Source of the DNA: an uncultured Clostridia bacterium
GTDB taxonomy: Bacteria; Bacillota; Clostridia; Oscillospirales; Butyricicoccaceae
DNA length: 56,180 nt
Direction: 5' to 3'
Assembly (NCBI GenBank): GCA_944375715.1
Contig: CALWAP010000010.1
Coordinates: 1-56,180 of the forward strand
In this document: positions 24,913-35,413 of the stretch, piece after piece
Layout: every line of letters starts with the position of its first letter
Position numbering within the stretch: position 1 is the first letter of the stretch
Notes under the pieces: generated by a model
Database searches by the model: none
Seen by the model: only the letters and a program-made list of their open reading frames with translations
Told to the model about the DNA's origin: nothing
Made by a program: the position numbers and the translations under genes

Positions 24913-26019
24913 TTATTCGCCCTGTCTTTTTGCAAACGGACTGTCTCCCAGCCCATCGCCCGAGAGCATCTTTTCCAAAACCTCGATATCGGTCGTTATG
25001 TCCAGCGCTTCATCCATGTAAAGCATGTCCAGCTGCTTTTCAAAGCTGGAAATAAGCACATCCAAAACAGCCTCAATATCCTTCATGGCTTCCTTTACAT
25101 TCTCCCCGCTGGAGCCCGAGTTTTCAAACCTGCTGTACGCCTCCAGGATCTTTATGGTCTTGGGCAGGTATTTTTCCTTAAAGCTCTTGGCCAGCCTTTC
25201 CTTTTCGGGATAGACCTCGGTATATTTGTATATCCTGCGTGTCAGTGTCTCCAGCCTCATCACCTTTTCCGAAACCTCAGGCTCGAGTATCGTGCCGTTT
25301 ATAAACCTTATATTGTCGGCAGGGGACATAGCAGACTCGTGCTCCGCCTTTTCCTCTTTTGAGGGAAAAACGCTGCCCGAAAGGCGGTCGTCGGTAAATA
25401 CCCTGCGCTCCATATCGACATAATATCCGGCGAAAAAGCCCGACTCAAGCATCTTCCCAAGATCCTTGCATATCCTCTCAAAAGGCAGTCCCATGGCTCC
25501 CGAAAGCCTGTCCAGAGATATCTCGTGGCTGTCGCCTATCATATGGTAGTACCTCAAATATCTGCCCGCCGTGTCGGCCATTTTGCTGCCCCAGAGGGTC
25601 AGGGCAAGGCCTGGAGCGCCGAAGGCGATAAAGACCATGCTGGACATCAGCGCCGCTTCGTAAAAGTAATAATACGAGGCTATGCTTCCCAAAAAGGTCA
25701 AAGCGGCGCAGGCCGCCCCGCCCACCAGCAAAGCTATGCCCAGGCCTTTTAAAAGTCTCCCCTTCCTGCGGGAAAAAATCGACCTGTCTCCCGAAAGCTT
25801 GGCGCCTATCTCGCCGTCGGAGCTGCTGTACGGCACATCTATATAATCGTCGGGTACCCTGTAACCTCCCTTGCGGTAGCCTGTATTGTTTTTGTACCTC
25901 TCGCCGTTTTTATAGCCCGAGCCAAACAGCTTGATAAACAGAAGCACAAGCCCCAGCGGCCAGAAAAACATCAGCGCGAGTATAATCACCCACCATTTTA
26001 TATCAAACCTGCCGTTCAC
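24913..26019 (-). CDS. XpaC-like (5-bromo-4-chloroindolyl phosphate hydrolysis family) membrane protein
   Basis: 368 residues. An N-terminal hydrophobic helix (residues 8-30), a Tyr/Lys/Gly linker, two more helices (about 88-140), and a C-terminal helical domain with METLTRRIYKYTEVYPEK and LPKTIKILEAYSRFE, the signature of the XpaC family; proteins of this family often accompany TelA-type toxic-anion-resistance proteins. No TelA gene is adjacent here; the downstream side is the prophage. Starts at ATG 26019 after AAGGAGGCTGTAACCGGTG; its own promoter lies about 42 bases upstream. Confidence 0.82.
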   Translation of the reverse strand: MNGRFDIKWWVIILALMFFWPLGLVLLFIKLFGSGYKNGERYKNNTGYRKGGYRVPDDYIDVPYSSSDGEIGAKLSGDRSIFSRRKGRLLKGLGIALLVGGAACAALTFLGSIASYYYFYEAALMSSMVFIAFGAPGLALTLWGSKMADTAGRYLRYYHMIGDSHEISLDRLSGAMGLPFERICKDLGKMLESGFFAGYYVDMERRVFTDDRLSGSVFPSKEEKAEHESAMSPADNIRFINGTILEPEVSEKVMRLETLTRRIYKYTEVYPEKERLAKSFKEKYLPKTIKILEAYSRFENSGSSGENVKEAMKDIEAVLDVLISSFEKQLDMLYMDEALDITTDIEVLEKMLSGDGLGDSPFAKRQGE

Positions 26020-26060
26020 CGGTTACAGCCTCCTTAATGGAAAATATCAAAACTGATATA

Positions 26061-26089
26061 AGTATAGCAAAATTGCGGCAAAATGTCGA
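26061..26089 (-). promoter_or_regulatory. promoter of the xpaC-like gene
   Basis: TCGACA and TATACT with a 17-base spacer on the minus strand, in the gap just after the yoaK-like gene. Confidence 0.65.
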
Positions 26090-26095
26090 TAGCTG

Positions 26096-26782
26096 CTATT
26101 CTCCTCTGTGGGCCCTGTCATATTTTACAAGATCCATAAAAACCAATGCCAAAATAACTGTAACCACAAGAATGCTCTTTCCCATCACTCTGGGACTTAT
26201 ATACGAAGCGGCTGCCGCTCCTATGATAAAGGAAAAGAGCATCGAAAGATGCTTTAATGCCGTTTTGCCCGCCTGGGCGTTTTTCTCAAAGGCCCACTTT
26301 TGCAATGCCACCGACATGTTTTTTACATGCCCTGTGCAGAATGTAGTGGCCATAGAAATATTATCGGCCTGACGGAAGGTGTTATACTGCATGGATGCCA
26401 TGATATTTACCGATATCTGTGTTACGGCCAAAGGCGCGCTTTCGGGCAGGAAAGCCAAAACGGCGCACCACAATGCTTCCAGGCCGACAAGGGAAGCCTC
26501 CCAGCTTATACTGCCTGCCCACTTCTTTTTAAGCAGCCTTTCGGACAACACTGCGCCGGACATATATGCCGCCAAAGACCACACATATGGCAGAATATCC
26601 GCAAAATGTCCCTGGCCCAAAAATATGCCCACCTTCAAAAGGTTGCCTGTCTGGGCATTGCAGAAAACGCCGCCCCTTATCGTGTATGTAAAGCCGCCCA
26701 TATACCCGCCGGCAAACATCAGGATGAGAAAAATATAAAGCCTGTTCTTTTCCGGCAGGCTCTTTTTAAGTTCCATATCCAT
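26096..26782 (-). CDS. YoaK/DUF1275 family membrane protein
   Basis: 228 residues with about six hydrophobic helices. Family markers: MFAGGYMGGFTYTIRGGVFC then NAQTGNLLKVGIFL near residues 18-50, SVNIMASMQYNTFRQADN and FCTGHVKNMSVAL (about 130-160). DUF1275 proteins are uncharacterised integral membrane proteins, sometimes suggested to be transporters. The gene follows pyrE in the same direction after a GC hairpin, with a weak GAGGTAA ribosome site, so it may be expressed by read-through. Confidence 0.85.
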   Translation of the reverse strand: MDMELKKSLPEKNRLYIFLILMFAGGYMGGFTYTIRGGVFCNAQTGNLLKVGIFLGQGHFADILPYVWSLAAYMSGAVLSERLLKKKWAGSISWEASLVGLEALWCAVLAFLPESAPLAVTQISVNIMASMQYNTFRQADNISMATTFCTGHVKNMSVALQKWAFEKNAQAGKTALKHLSMLFSFIIGAAAASYISPRVMGKSILVVTVILALVFMDLVKYDRAHRGE

Positions 26783-26798
26783 TTACCTCAACAAGTTT

Positions 26799-26822
26799 GG
26801 CGGGGCGCTTAAACGCCCCGCC
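26799..26822. terminator. GC hairpin after the pyr operon
   Basis: GGCGGGGCG and CGCCCCGCC pair around a 6-base loop. The T-run follows only on the plus strand, so on the minus strand it is at best a weak terminator or a 3'-stabilising hairpin between pyrE and the yoaK-like gene. Confidence 0.5.
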
Positions 26823-26846
26823 TTTTCTGTGTTTTACTTTCTGCCT

Positions 26847-27479
26847 TTAAAGGCTCTGCCAGCTTTCGTCGGAAGGATTCTTCTGGAAGGCCTCCAGCTT
26901 CTTTATGTCGCTTTCGGCGATATATCCTGTTTCGTGGGCCACCTCAACAAGGGCGTTGTAATTGGAAAGGGAAACATTCTTTACCTTTGCCTCTGCCATG
27001 CGGTCAAGGCCCTTCTGCATGCCGTAGGTGAATATGGAAGCAATGCCCAGCACCTCGGCGCCGTTCTCCCTCAAAACATTGACGACCTCGATGACCGAGC
27101 CGGCTGTCGAGATAAGGTCCTCGATAACGACTACCTTCTGGCCCTTGTCTATTTTGCCCTCGATCTGGTTGTTGCGGCCGTGATCCTTGGCCGAGGCCCT
27201 GACATAGGCCATGGGCAGGCCTAAAATATTGGCCACCAAAGCGGCGTGGGCAATACCGGCCGTCGAAGTTCCGGCAATGGCCTCAACTTCGGGATAATTC
27301 TTCTTTATCATCTCGGCAAGGCCGTTTTCAATGACGTCCCTTACTTCGGGATAGGAAAGTGTCAGGCGGTTGTCGCAGTAAATAGGCGACTTTATGCCGC
27401 TCGCCCAGGTGAAGGGCTCGTTGGGGCGGAGGAATACCGCCTTGATGTCCATAAGAAGCTTAGCTACCTTTTTTTCCAT
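26847..27479 (-). CDS. pyrE: orotate phosphoribosyltransferase
   Basis: Transfers orotate to PRPP to form OMP, the penultimate step of UMP synthesis, in the cytosol. 210 residues with [20 protein letters not shown] near the N-terminus and the PRPP-binding motif [18 protein letters not shown] (about residue 118). Last gene of the pyr operon; ATG 27479 lies 26 bases after pyrF, preceded by AAAGGAGCAG. Complete and typical of the Bacillota type. Confidence 0.96.
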   Translation of the reverse strand: MEKKVAKLLMDIKAVFLRPNEPFTWASGIKSPIYCDNRLTLSYPEVRDVIENGLAEMIKKNYPEVEAIAGTSTAGIAHAALVANILGLPMAYVRASAKDHGRNNQIEGKIDKGQKVVVIEDLISTAGSVIEVVNVLRENGAEVLGIASIFTYGMQKGLDRMAEAKVKNVSLSNYNALVEVAHETGYIAESDIKKLEAFQKNPSDESWQSL

Positions 27480-27505
27480 TTTTATCTGCTCCTTTATAAT
27501 TTATT

Positions 27506-28210
27506 TTAGCCCAAAAAGTCCTTTACAACCCTGCGGTATGCCGCAACGGGGTCGGGAGCCTGGGTTATCGGCCTGCCGACAACGATGAACTCGGTCCCGG
27601 CCTCCCTGGCCTTGGCGGGGGTGGTGACCCTCGACTGATCGCCCATGTTGCCGTCGGGATAGCGTATGCCCGGGGTGACCGTTATGAAATCTTTCCCGCA
27701 GGCATTCTTGACGATGGCGGCCTCCAAAGGCGAGCATACGACGCCGTCCAGCCCGGCCTCCTTGGTATTCCTGGCATAATGGGCCACCGTATCCTCGATG
27801 CTGGCGTTTATAAGCAGCTCGCGCTGCATGCGCTCCTGGCTCGTGGAGGTAAGCTGTGTCACGGCAATAAGCAGCGCCCTTTCAGAATCGGCCCCTTCGG
27901 CAAGGCCTTCCAAAGCGGCGCGCATCATGTCTATCGTGCCGGCGGCATGGACATTGGTCATATCGACCCCCAGCCTTGCAAGGTTGCGCATGGCCTTGTT
28001 TACGGTGTTGGGGATATCATGGAGCTTAAGATCCAGGAAAATATTGTGCCCCCTGTCCTTTATGGCCTTTACAATGTCGGGGCCTTCGCCGTAAAAAAGC
28101 TCCATGCCTATTTTGACAAAGGGCTTTTCCTCCTTGAAATTGTCAAGGAAGGCCATGGTGTCCTCTTTGTTCTTAAAATCGCAGGCTACTATAACATCTC
28201 TTTTTGTCAT
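27506..28210 (-). CDS. pyrF: orotidine 5'-phosphate decarboxylase
   Basis: Decarboxylates OMP to UMP. 234 residues, the TIM-barrel group common in Bacillus and Clostridia. The active-site motif FLDLKLHDIPNTV (about residue 58) supplies the Asp-Lys-Asp array, and ATG start overlaps the pyrD stop by 4 bases. C-terminal phosphate-binding part VVGRPITQAPDPVAAYR is present. Complete. Confidence 0.96.
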   Translation of the reverse strand: MTKRDVIVACDFKNKEDTMAFLDNFKEEKPFVKIGMELFYGEGPDIVKAIKDRGHNIFLDLKLHDIPNTVNKAMRNLARLGVDMTNVHAAGTIDMMRAALEGLAEGADSERALLIAVTQLTSTSQERMQRELLINASIEDTVAHYARNTKEAGLDGVVCSPLEAAIVKNACGKDFITVTPGIRYPDGNMGDQSRVTTPAKAREAGTEFIVVGRPITQAPDPVAAYRRVVKDFLG

Positions 28211-29124
28211 AAGGCAAGGCTCCTTCCGATAATATCTTTTATATTCTCAATGCCGTACTCGTCCATTTTAACAGGCAGCTCGTTTATGATATTGGGGCAG
28301 GCAAAGGGCTCCACCAGGTTGTGGGCGCCCACCTGTACCGCCGAAGCACCCGCCGACATAAACTCAATAACATCGTCAGCGCAGCTTATGCCGCCCACGC
28401 CGATAATGGGTATCCTGACGGCCGACGCCACCTGATAGACCATCCTCAGGGCCACCGGCTTTATGGCGGGGCCCGAGAAGCCCGACATCTTTGTGCTGAC
28501 AATGGGCCTTCCGCTTTTGGGGTCTATCACCATGCCCAAAAGGGTGTTTATAAGGGTTATGCCGTCGGCGCCCGCTTCCTCACAGGCCCTGGCTATCGGC
28601 ACGATATCGGTGACATTGGGGGACAGCTTCATGTATACCGGCTTGTGGGTCTTTTCCTTGACGGCCCTTGTCACCTCGCCTGCGGCTGCGCAGTCGGTAC
28701 CGAATGCCATGCCGCCGTGGCGGACATTTGGGCAGCTGACATTTATCTCAAGTATGTCTATCTCGGGGGCATTGTCAAAGGCGCAGGCCACCTTGACATA
28801 CTCGTCCACCGAAAAACCCGATATGTTGGCTATCAAAACGCCGTCATAAAGGGCCCTTATTTTGGGCAGCTCATGCTTTACGACATGCTCTACACCGGGG
28901 TTCTGAAGCCCTATGGCATTGAGAAGGCCATTTTCGCACTCGGCTATCCTGGGGGTGGGGTTGCCGAAACGCTCTTCAAGCGTCGTGCCCTTGAGGCTTA
29001 TGCCGCCCAGGATATTGAGGTCATAGACATCGGCCATCTCATATCCGAAGCCGAAGGTGCCGCTGGCCGGTATCACGGGGTTTTTGAGCTTAATTCCGCT
29101 TAAGGATGTTTCAAGCCTTGACAT
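28207..29124 (-). CDS. pyrD: dihydroorotate dehydrogenase B, catalytic subunit
   Basis: Class 1B enzyme oxidising dihydroorotate to orotate with FMN; electrons pass through PyrK to NAD+. 305 residues; NVSCPNVRHGGMAFGTD holds the catalytic Cys that marks class 1B (about residue 128), GVGGISCADDVIEFM and GASAVQVGAHN bind FMN phosphate. Overlaps the pyrK stop by 14 bases, suggesting coupled synthesis of the PyrK-PyrD complex. Confidence 0.96.
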   Translation of the reverse strand: MSRLETSLSGIKLKNPVIPASGTFGFGYEMADVYDLNILGGISLKGTTLEERFGNPTPRIAECENGLLNAIGLQNPGVEHVVKHELPKIRALYDGVLIANISGFSVDEYVKVACAFDNAPEIDILEINVSCPNVRHGGMAFGTDCAAAGEVTRAVKEKTHKPVYMKLSPNVTDIVPIARACEEAGADGITLINTLLGMVIDPKSGRPIVSTKMSGFSGPAIKPVALRMVYQVASAVRIPIIGVGGISCADDVIEFMSAGASAVQVGAHNLVEPFACPNIINELPVKMDEYGIENIKDIIGRSLAL

Positions 29125-29854
29125 CGAATGTCACCTCCGAACTTTCAAATACGGGACCGTCCTTGCATATCCTCTTGTATCCCACCAGGGTCTCGCAGGT
29201 GCAGCCCATGCAGACGCCGAAGCCGCAGCCCATGCGCTCTTCAAAGGAAAGCTGGCCGCTTATGCCCGTGCGGTGCAGGCTTTTTAGCATAGGCTCGGGG
29301 CCGCAGGCAAAATAATAGTCGCAATCGGTCGTTTTAAGCCCGTCGGTGACAAAGCCCTTTATCCCCAGGCTGCCGTCGTCGGTCGTCACTATGGTCTTTA
29401 CGCCCAGCTTTTCAAACTCGTCGATATAAAAGGCCGCATCTTTCGTGGCAAAGCCCAGGATCGCCGTCACCTCGTTGCCCTGCTCAATGAGGCTCTTTGC
29501 CGTATCGTACATGGGAGGCACGCCGACGCCGCCCCCTATGACGGCGCAGCGCCTGCCCTTTCCCTTGCTTATGTCAAAGCCGTTGCCCAGGCCGCAGAGT
29601 ATGTCGAGCATCCGGCCTTTTTCCATTTTGGACATTATCCCTGTTCCCTTGCCCACCACTTTATAGATGATGGTCAGCCTGCCGTTTTCGCTGTGGCATA
29701 CGCTGATGGGACGCCTTAAATAAAGCCCCTCTATCTTTATGTTTATAAACTGACCGGGCCTTTCAAGGGACGAAGTGTCCCCCGAAAGCTCCATTTCATA
29801 TGTGTCCTGGGCTATCCTTTTGTTGGACAGCACCTCATACATTCCCTTGGTCAT
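29111..29854 (-). CDS. pyrK: dihydroorotate dehydrogenase B, electron-transfer subunit
   Basis: FAD and [2Fe-2S] subunit that carries electrons from PyrD to NAD+. 247 residues: FAD-binding RRPISVCHSENGRL (about 50), NAD-binding VIGGGVGVPPMYDTAKSLIE (about 106), and a C-terminal cluster motif GCGFGVCMGCTCETLVGYKR (four cysteines with one more at CKDGP). Ten bases downstream of carB. Confidence 0.95.
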   Translation of the reverse strand: MTKGMYEVLSNKRIAQDTYEMELSGDTSSLERPGQFINIKIEGLYLRRPISVCHSENGRLTIIYKVVGKGTGIMSKMEKGRMLDILCGLGNGFDISKGKGRRCAVIGGGVGVPPMYDTAKSLIEQGNEVTAILGFATKDAAFYIDEFEKLGVKTIVTTDDGSLGIKGFVTDGLKTTDCDYYFACGPEPMLKSLHRTGISGQLSFEERMGCGFGVCMGCTCETLVGYKRICKDGPVFESSEVTFDVKA

Positions 29855-29863
29855 GGCCCCTCC

Positions 29864-32800
29864 TTACATGTCTATTGTCGAAACGCCGACCGTTATTTCC
29901 TCAAGCACATCCAGCAAAACCGAAACCGTGTCAAGGGAGGTAAACATCGTCACATTGTGCTCGACGGCATGACGCCTTATCAGAATGCCGTCCATCGGGT
30001 TTTCGCTGCCGCTGTGGGACTGCGTATTTATGACATATGTCACATGCCCCTGCTTTAAAGACTCCAGGATCTCGTCGCTGCCCTCGCTCAGCTTTTTCCT
30101 GGCGCGGGTACGTATGCCGTTTTTCTTAAGGAAATCAGCCGTACCGACCGTCGCTTCAATATTGAAGCCCAGGTTGTAAAAGCGCCTTACCAGCTCCAGA
30201 GCATCCTGCTTGTCCTCATCAGCTATCGTGACAAAAACGGTGCCGTAATTTTCCACCCTGAGGCCCGAGGCCTTAAGGGCCTTGTAAAGCGCCCTGTTAA
30301 GGGTATCGTCATACCCTATGGCCTCGCCCGTCGACTTCATCTCGGGAGAGAGGTAGGCGTCGACGCCGGCTATTTTTGAAAAGCTGAAAACGGGCGCCTT
30401 GACATACCATCTCTTTTTTTCGGGGGCGACCCCCGTGCCCAGGCCCTGGTCCTTAAGGCTCCGGCCCAGCGCCACCTTGGTGGCTATGTTTGCCAGCTTG
30501 ACTCCCGTGACCTTGGAGATAAAGGGCACCGTGCGTGAGGAACGGGGATTGACCTCTATGACATAGACATCCTCATTCTTGTCGACGATAAACTGAATAT
30601 TGAAGGGCCCCATGATGCCGACCCCCAGGCCCAGCTTGACGGTGTAGTCGACAATGGTATCCTTGACCTTCTGGCTGACCGAGAAGGTGGGATAAACGCT
30701 TATCGAGTCGCCCGAGTGTACGCCGGTGCGCTCAACATGCTGCATTATGCCGGGGATATAAACATCCTTGCCGTCGCACACGGCGTCGACCTCCAGCTCC
30801 TTGCCGCTTATATACTTGTCGACCAGAACCGGGGTTTCCTCGCTGGCCACGATGGCCTCTTTGAAGTACCTTCTCAGCTCGTCCTCGTTGGTAACTATCT
30901 GCATGGCCCTGCCGCCCAGGACATAGGAGGGCCTTACCAGCACGGGATAGCCTATGCTTTCGGCCGTCTTTACGCCGTCCTCGATATTGGTGACGGCCCT
31001 GCCTGTCGGCTGGGGTATCTTAAGCTCTTCCATCAGCTTTTCAAAGCTGTCGCGGTTTTCGGCCCTTTCAATGGCCTCGACCGATGTGCCGATAATGGGC
31101 ACCCCTATGCTCTCCAGGCGGGAGGCCAGGTTTATAGCCGTCTGCCCGCCCAGGGTAACTATTACGCCATAGGGCTTTTCCATGTCGATTATGTTCATGC
31201 AGTCCTCGACACACAAAGGCTCAAAATACAGCTTGTCGCTCATGGTGTAATCGGTGGAAACCGTCTCGGGGTTGTTGTTTATGATTATGGCCTCGTACCC
31301 CGCTTCCTTTATGGCCCAGATGGCGTGGACGGTGGAGAAGTCAAACTCAACTCCCTGGCCTATCCTGATGGGGCCCGCGCCCAGGACTATGACCGACTTT
31401 TTATCGGTGACCCTGGACTCGTTTTCCTCCTCGTATGTCGAGTAGAAATAGGGGACATAGCTTTCAAACTCGCTGGCGCAGGTGTCGATCATCTTATAGA
31501 CCGGCATAATGCCCTCTTTTTTGCGAAGCTCGAACATCTCCTTTTCGCTCTTGCCCCAGAGCTTACCTATGAACCTGTCGGAAATGCCCATCTTCTTGGC
31601 CTTCCTGAGGACCTCGATATCCATGGGGTTTTGTTTAAGCTGCCTTTCGCAGGCAATTATATGCTTCATCTTGTCGATGAAGAAAAAGTCTATCTTGGTG
31701 GCCTCGCATATGAGCATGGGATCGACGCCGCGCCTTAAAAGCTCGGCTATGGCGTAAAGGCGCTCGTCGGTGGCCTCCCTGACAAAGTCCAGAAGCTCCT
31801 GCTCGGTCATGCTGTCGAACTTTTCCATATAAATATGGCTGACGCCGGCCTCAAGGCCCCTGACGGCCTTCAAAAGGCTTTCTTCCATCGTCCTGCCGAC
31901 GGCCATGACCTCGCCCGTGGCCTTCATCTGGGTCGACAGCCTTCTCGATGCGCTGCCGAACTTGTCAAAGGGGAAGCGCGCTATCTTGCACACGACATAG
32001 TCCAAAGCCGGTTCAAAGGAAGCCAAGGTATTGGCCAGATGTATCTCGTCAAGCCTCATGCCCGTGGCGATAAGGGCCGATACCCTTGCAATGGGATAGC
32101 CGCTGGCCTTGGAGGCCAAAGCCGACGAGCGGGACACCCTGGGGTTTACCTCGATGACATAATACTTGAATGAATAGGGGTCCAAAGCGAACTGCACGTT
32201 GCACCCGCCCTCTATCTTAAGGGCCCTTATAAGGCGCAGAGCGGCGTCCCTGAGCATATGGTACTCCCTGTTTGTCAGCGTCTGGGAGGGGCACACGACG
32301 ATAGAGTCGCCGGTATGGACGCCGACAGGGTCAAGGTTTTCCATGTTGCAGACGGCGATGGCAGTGTCGTTGCTGTCCCTCATGACCTCATATTCTATTT
32401 CCTTATATCCCCTGACCGACTTTTCAACCAGCACCTGGGAAACGGGCGAAAGCCTAAGCGCGTTTTCGCCCAGCTCCATAAGCTCTTCCTCGTTGTCCGC
32501 AAAGCCGCCGCCCGTGCCGCCCAGCGTAAATGCGGGACGCAGCACGACGGGATAGCCGATATCCTCGGCCGCCTTTTTTATTTCCTCCATCGAGTGGGCT
32601 ATTTCGGAGGCTATGACCGGCTCGCCTATGCTCTTGCAAAGCTCGCGGAACTTTTCCCTGTCCTCGGCCTGCTCGATAGAGCTGAATCCGGTGCCGAGGA
32701 TCTCGCAGGAGCACTCGCGCAAAACGCCCTTTTTGGCAAGCTGCATGGCAAGGTTAAGGCCCGTCTGGCCGCCCAGGGTGGGCAGAAGGGCGTCAGGACG

Positions 32801-33043
32801 CTCCATCCTTATTATCTTGGCCACATATTCCAGCGTAAGAGGCTCCATATACACCTTGTCGGCAATGTCGGTATCGGTCATAATGGTGGCCGGGTTGGAG
32901 TTTACCAAAATGACCTCATAGCCCTGCTCCTTCAAAGCCAGGCAGGCCTGGGTACCCGAATAGTCGAACTCGGCGGCCTGGCCTATGACGATGGGGCCCG
33001 AGCCTATGACGAGTATTTTCTTAAGATCTTCCCTTTTAGGCAT
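29864..33043 (-). CDS. carB: carbamoyl-phosphate synthase, large subunit
   Basis: Makes carbamoyl phosphate from bicarbonate, ATP and ammonia delivered by CarA. 1059 residues with two homologous halves, each starting with an ATP-grasp preceded by [19 protein letters not shown] (near residue 10) and [19 protein letters not shown] (near residue 555), and a C-terminal MGS-type allosteric domain (from about residue 930) that typically senses UMP. ATG 33043 follows AGAGGTGCGGAA and overlaps the carA stop by 8 bases; a GTG three codons earlier is possible. Full length. Confidence 0.96.
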   Translation of the reverse strand: MPKREDLKKILVIGSGPIVIGQAAEFDYSGTQACLALKEQGYEVILVNSNPATIMTDTDIADKVYMEPLTLEYVAKIIRMERPDALLPTLGGQTGLNLAMQLAKKGVLRECSCEILGTGFSSIEQAEDREKFRELCKSIGEPVIASEIAHSMEEIKKAAEDIGYPVVLRPAFTLGGTGGGFADNEEELMELGENALRLSPVSQVLVEKSVRGYKEIEYEVMRDSNDTAIAVCNMENLDPVGVHTGDSIVVCPSQTLTNREYHMLRDAALRLIRALKIEGGCNVQFALDPYSFKYYVIEVNPRVSRSSALASKASGYPIARVSALIATGMRLDEIHLANTLASFEPALDYVVCKIARFPFDKFGSASRRLSTQMKATGEVMAVGRTMEESLLKAVRGLEAGVSHIYMEKFDSMTEQELLDFVREATDERLYAIAELLRRGVDPMLICEATKIDFFFIDKMKHIIACERQLKQNPMDIEVLRKAKKMGISDRFIGKLWGKSEKEMFELRKKEGIMPVYKMIDTCASEFESYVPYFYSTYEEENESRVTDKKSVIVLGAGPIRIGQGVEFDFSTVHAIWAIKEAGYEAIIINNNPETVSTDYTMSDKLYFEPLCVEDCMNIIDMEKPYGVIVTLGGQTAINLASRLESIGVPIIGTSVEAIERAENRDSFEKLMEELKIPQPTGRAVTNIEDGVKTAESIGYPVLVRPSYVLGGRAMQIVTNEDELRRYFKEAIVASEETPVLVDKYISGKELEVDAVCDGKDVYIPGIMQHVERTGVHSGDSISVYPTFSVSQKVKDTIVDYTVKLGLGVGIMGPFNIQFIVDKNEDVYVIEVNPRSSRTVPFISKVTGVKLANIATKVALGRSLKDQGLGTGVAPEKKRWYVKAPVFSFSKIAGVDAYLSPEMKSTGEAIGYDDTLNRALYKALKASGLRVENYGTVFVTIADEDKQDALELVRRFYNLGFNIEATVGTADFLKKNGIRTRARKKLSEGSDEILESLKQGHVTYVINTQSHSGSENPMDGILIRRHAVEHNVTMFTSLDTVSVLLDVLEEITVGVSTIDM

Positions 33044-34142
33044 TTTCCGCACCTCTTTTTGCCTTGTATTTTTTCATGTTGTCGACAAATATGCCGAAAA
33101 GATATCCGCTGTCCTGGGGTCCGGGGGCGCTTTCGGGATGGTACTGCACCGAGAATATCATCTGCTCTTCGTTCCTCATGCCCTCGGCCGTGTTGTCCAG
33201 CAGGTTTATGTGGGTAAGCTCCAGGCCCGTTCCCTTAAGGCTGTCGATATCAACGGCGTAAGAGTGGTTCTGGGAGGTTATTTCAATTTTGTCGGTAAGG
33301 AGGTTCTTTACCGGGTGGTTGCCGCCGCGGTGCCCGAACTTGAGCTTGTATGTCCTGGCGCCGTTGGCCAGGGCAATCATCTGATGGCCCAGGCATATGC
33401 CGAAAACAGGTACCTTGCCCTGTATCTTCCTTACCAGCTCGATAACGGGCAGCACATCCTCAGGGTCGCCGGGGCCGTTTGACAAAAATACGCCGTCGGG
33501 CCTTAAAGCCATGACCTTTTCAAAAGGCGTATTATAGGGCACGATTATTACATTGCAGCCCCATGCGTTAAGGCTCCTTACGATATTGTGCTTTATGCCG
33601 CAGTCGACGGCCACCACATTGTATTTGAAATTGGGCGTGCGGCTGTACCACACCTTTTTGCAGGAAACCTGGGACACATGGTCATGGGGTATCGAGACCC
33701 TCGATATCCTTTCCTGCGCCTCGCCCTTGCAGACCGACGCGTCGGTCAGGATGGCCCTCATGCTTCCCTCGTTGCGTATCATACGGGTTATAAGCCTGGT
33801 GTCGACCCCCCATATGCCGGGTATGCCGTTTTCCTCCAGCTCCTGGGAAAGGGTCTTGGTATAGCGGAAGTTGGAGGGGGAATCGTTATACTCCCTGACA
33901 ATAAAGCCGCCGATCTTAGGCGTCTTTGTTTCATAGTCTTCATCGGCCAGGCCGTAATTGCCGATAAGCGGGTATGTCATGCAGACCATCTGTCCGCAGT
34001 ACGAGGGATCGGACATTATCTCCTGATATCCGACCATCGAGGTGTTGAAAACGACCTCATGCACGGCCTCGGTATCGGCGCCGAAGCCGCAGCCGTAAAA
34101 TTCCCTGCCGTTTTCAAAAACCAGCTTTTTGTTGTATTTCAC
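33036..34142 (-). CDS. carA: carbamoyl-phosphate synthase, small (glutaminase) subunit
   Basis: Hydrolyses glutamine and channels ammonia to CarB. 368 residues, with the class I amidotransferase nucleophile in [17 protein letters not shown] (about residue 247) and the catalytic His in [15 protein letters not shown] near the C-terminus. Starts at ATG 34142, 2 bases after pyrC. Complete. Confidence 0.96.
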   Translation of the reverse strand: MKYNKKLVFENGREFYGCGFGADTEAVHEVVFNTSMVGYQEIMSDPSYCGQMVCMTYPLIGNYGLADEDYETKTPKIGGFIVREYNDSPSNFRYTKTLSQELEENGIPGIWGVDTRLITRMIRNEGSMRAILTDASVCKGEAQERISRVSIPHDHVSQVSCKKVWYSRTPNFKYNVVAVDCGIKHNIVRSLNAWGCNVIIVPYNTPFEKVMALRPDGVFLSNGPGDPEDVLPVIELVRKIQGKVPVFGICLGHQMIALANGARTYKLKFGHRGGNHPVKNLLTDKIEITSQNHSYAVDIDSLKGTGLELTHINLLDNTAEGMRNEEQMIFSVQYHPESAPGPQDSGYLFGIFVDNMKKYKAKRGAENA

Positions 34143-34144
34143 CC

Positions 34145-35413
34145 TTACTTCCTCCTGTATACGATTTTACCGCCGCACACCGTCGCTTCAACCTGTGCCT
34201 GCAGCCTCATTCCTTCAAAAGGCGTACTCTTTCCCATCGAAAGGAACTCCTCGCCCTTTACCATGTATTCCTTTTCAAGATCGATTACGGCAATATCGGC
34301 CCTTTTGCCTTCCTCAATGCCCGACTCCCTTCCCAGGATACGGGCGGGGTTGGCGCTCATAAGCTCGGAAAGGCGCTCAAGGGTGATTACCCCTCCCTTT
34401 ACCAGCTCGGTATAGCAGACCGAAAAAGCCGTCTCGCTGCCCACTATGCCAAAGGCGCTCTTTTCCAGCCCCCTGGACTTTTCTTCCTTCGAATGGGGCG
34501 CATGGTCGGTGGCAATGCAGTCGATGGTCCCGTCCCTAAGGCCCTCGAAAATAGCCTCGCGGTCCTCGGCGCCTCTTAAAGGCGGGTTCATCTTGTACTT
34601 CCCGTCGTCCGATTTTATATCCATGTCGCACAGGGCCACATGGTGGGGCGTCACCTCGCAGGTAACGCTGTAACCCTTCTTTTTGCCCTGCCTTACGGCC
34701 TCTATGCTCTCCTTTGCGGATATATGGCAGACATGGTACCTTACCCCCGTCTGCCCGGCAAGCTCCACATCCCTTTCGACCTGGACATATTCTGACGCTG
34801 AAGAAATGCCCTTTATCCCCATATGAGAGGCAAACTCACCCTTATGGACGCTGCCCCCTTCCAGAAGGCTTTCATCCTCGCAGTGGGCCGCGATAAAGGA
34901 GCCGGCCTTTTTCACCCTTTCCATGGCCTTTTTCATCATCTCGCCGCTCTGCACACCCTTGCCGTCATCGGAAAAGCCGACGCACAAGGGCGCAAGGGCC
35001 TCTATGTCGGAAAGCTCCTGCCCCTTTTCGCCCAGCGTTATGGCGGCATAAGGCAGGACGTCTATCACGGCGTCCCTTTCGATTATATCAAGCTCCTGCT
35101 TTATATGTTCGGGAGAATCGGCCACGGGGTTTAAGTTAGGCATGGCGCACACCGCCGTAAACCCGCCGGCCGCCGCTGCCATAGAGCCCGTCTTTACCGT
35201 TTCCTTATATTCAAATCCCGGCTGCCTTAAATGGACATGCATGTCCACAAACCCGGGCAGAAGCGTAAGCCCGCTGCAATCTACCGTCTCGGCCGAGGGG
35301 CACTCGATCCCCGTGCCTATTTTTTCTATTACCCCGTCGGATATCAGTATATCGCATTTTTCCATCTTGCCGGAAACAAGCGCCGTGCCGTCCTTCAAAA
35401 GCAGTTTTGGCAT
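34145..35413 (-). CDS. pyrC: dihydroorotase (type I)
   Basis: Cyclises carbamoyl-aspartate to dihydroorotate. 422 residues, amidohydrolase barrel with metal ligands in LPGFVDMHVHLRQPGFEYKE (about residue 52-70) and in IDCIATDHAPHSKEEKS (about residue 300). Begins directly after the pyrB stop with no gap. Type I fold typical of Bacillus and Clostridia. Confidence 0.95.
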   Translation of the reverse strand: MPKLLLKDGTALVSGKMEKCDILISDGVIEKIGTGIECPSAETVDCSGLTLLPGFVDMHVHLRQPGFEYKETVKTGSMAAAAGGFTAVCAMPNLNPVADSPEHIKQELDIIERDAVIDVLPYAAITLGEKGQELSDIEALAPLCVGFSDDGKGVQSGEMMKKAMERVKKAGSFIAAHCEDESLLEGGSVHKGEFASHMGIKGISSASEYVQVERDVELAGQTGVRYHVCHISAKESIEAVRQGKKKGYSVTCEVTPHHVALCDMDIKSDDGKYKMNPPLRGAEDREAIFEGLRDGTIDCIATDHAPHSKEEKSRGLEKSAFGIVGSETAFSVCYTELVKGGVITLERLSELMSANPARILGRESGIEEGKRADIAVIDLEKEYMVKGEEFLSMGKSTPFEGMRLQAQVEATVCGGKIVYRRK

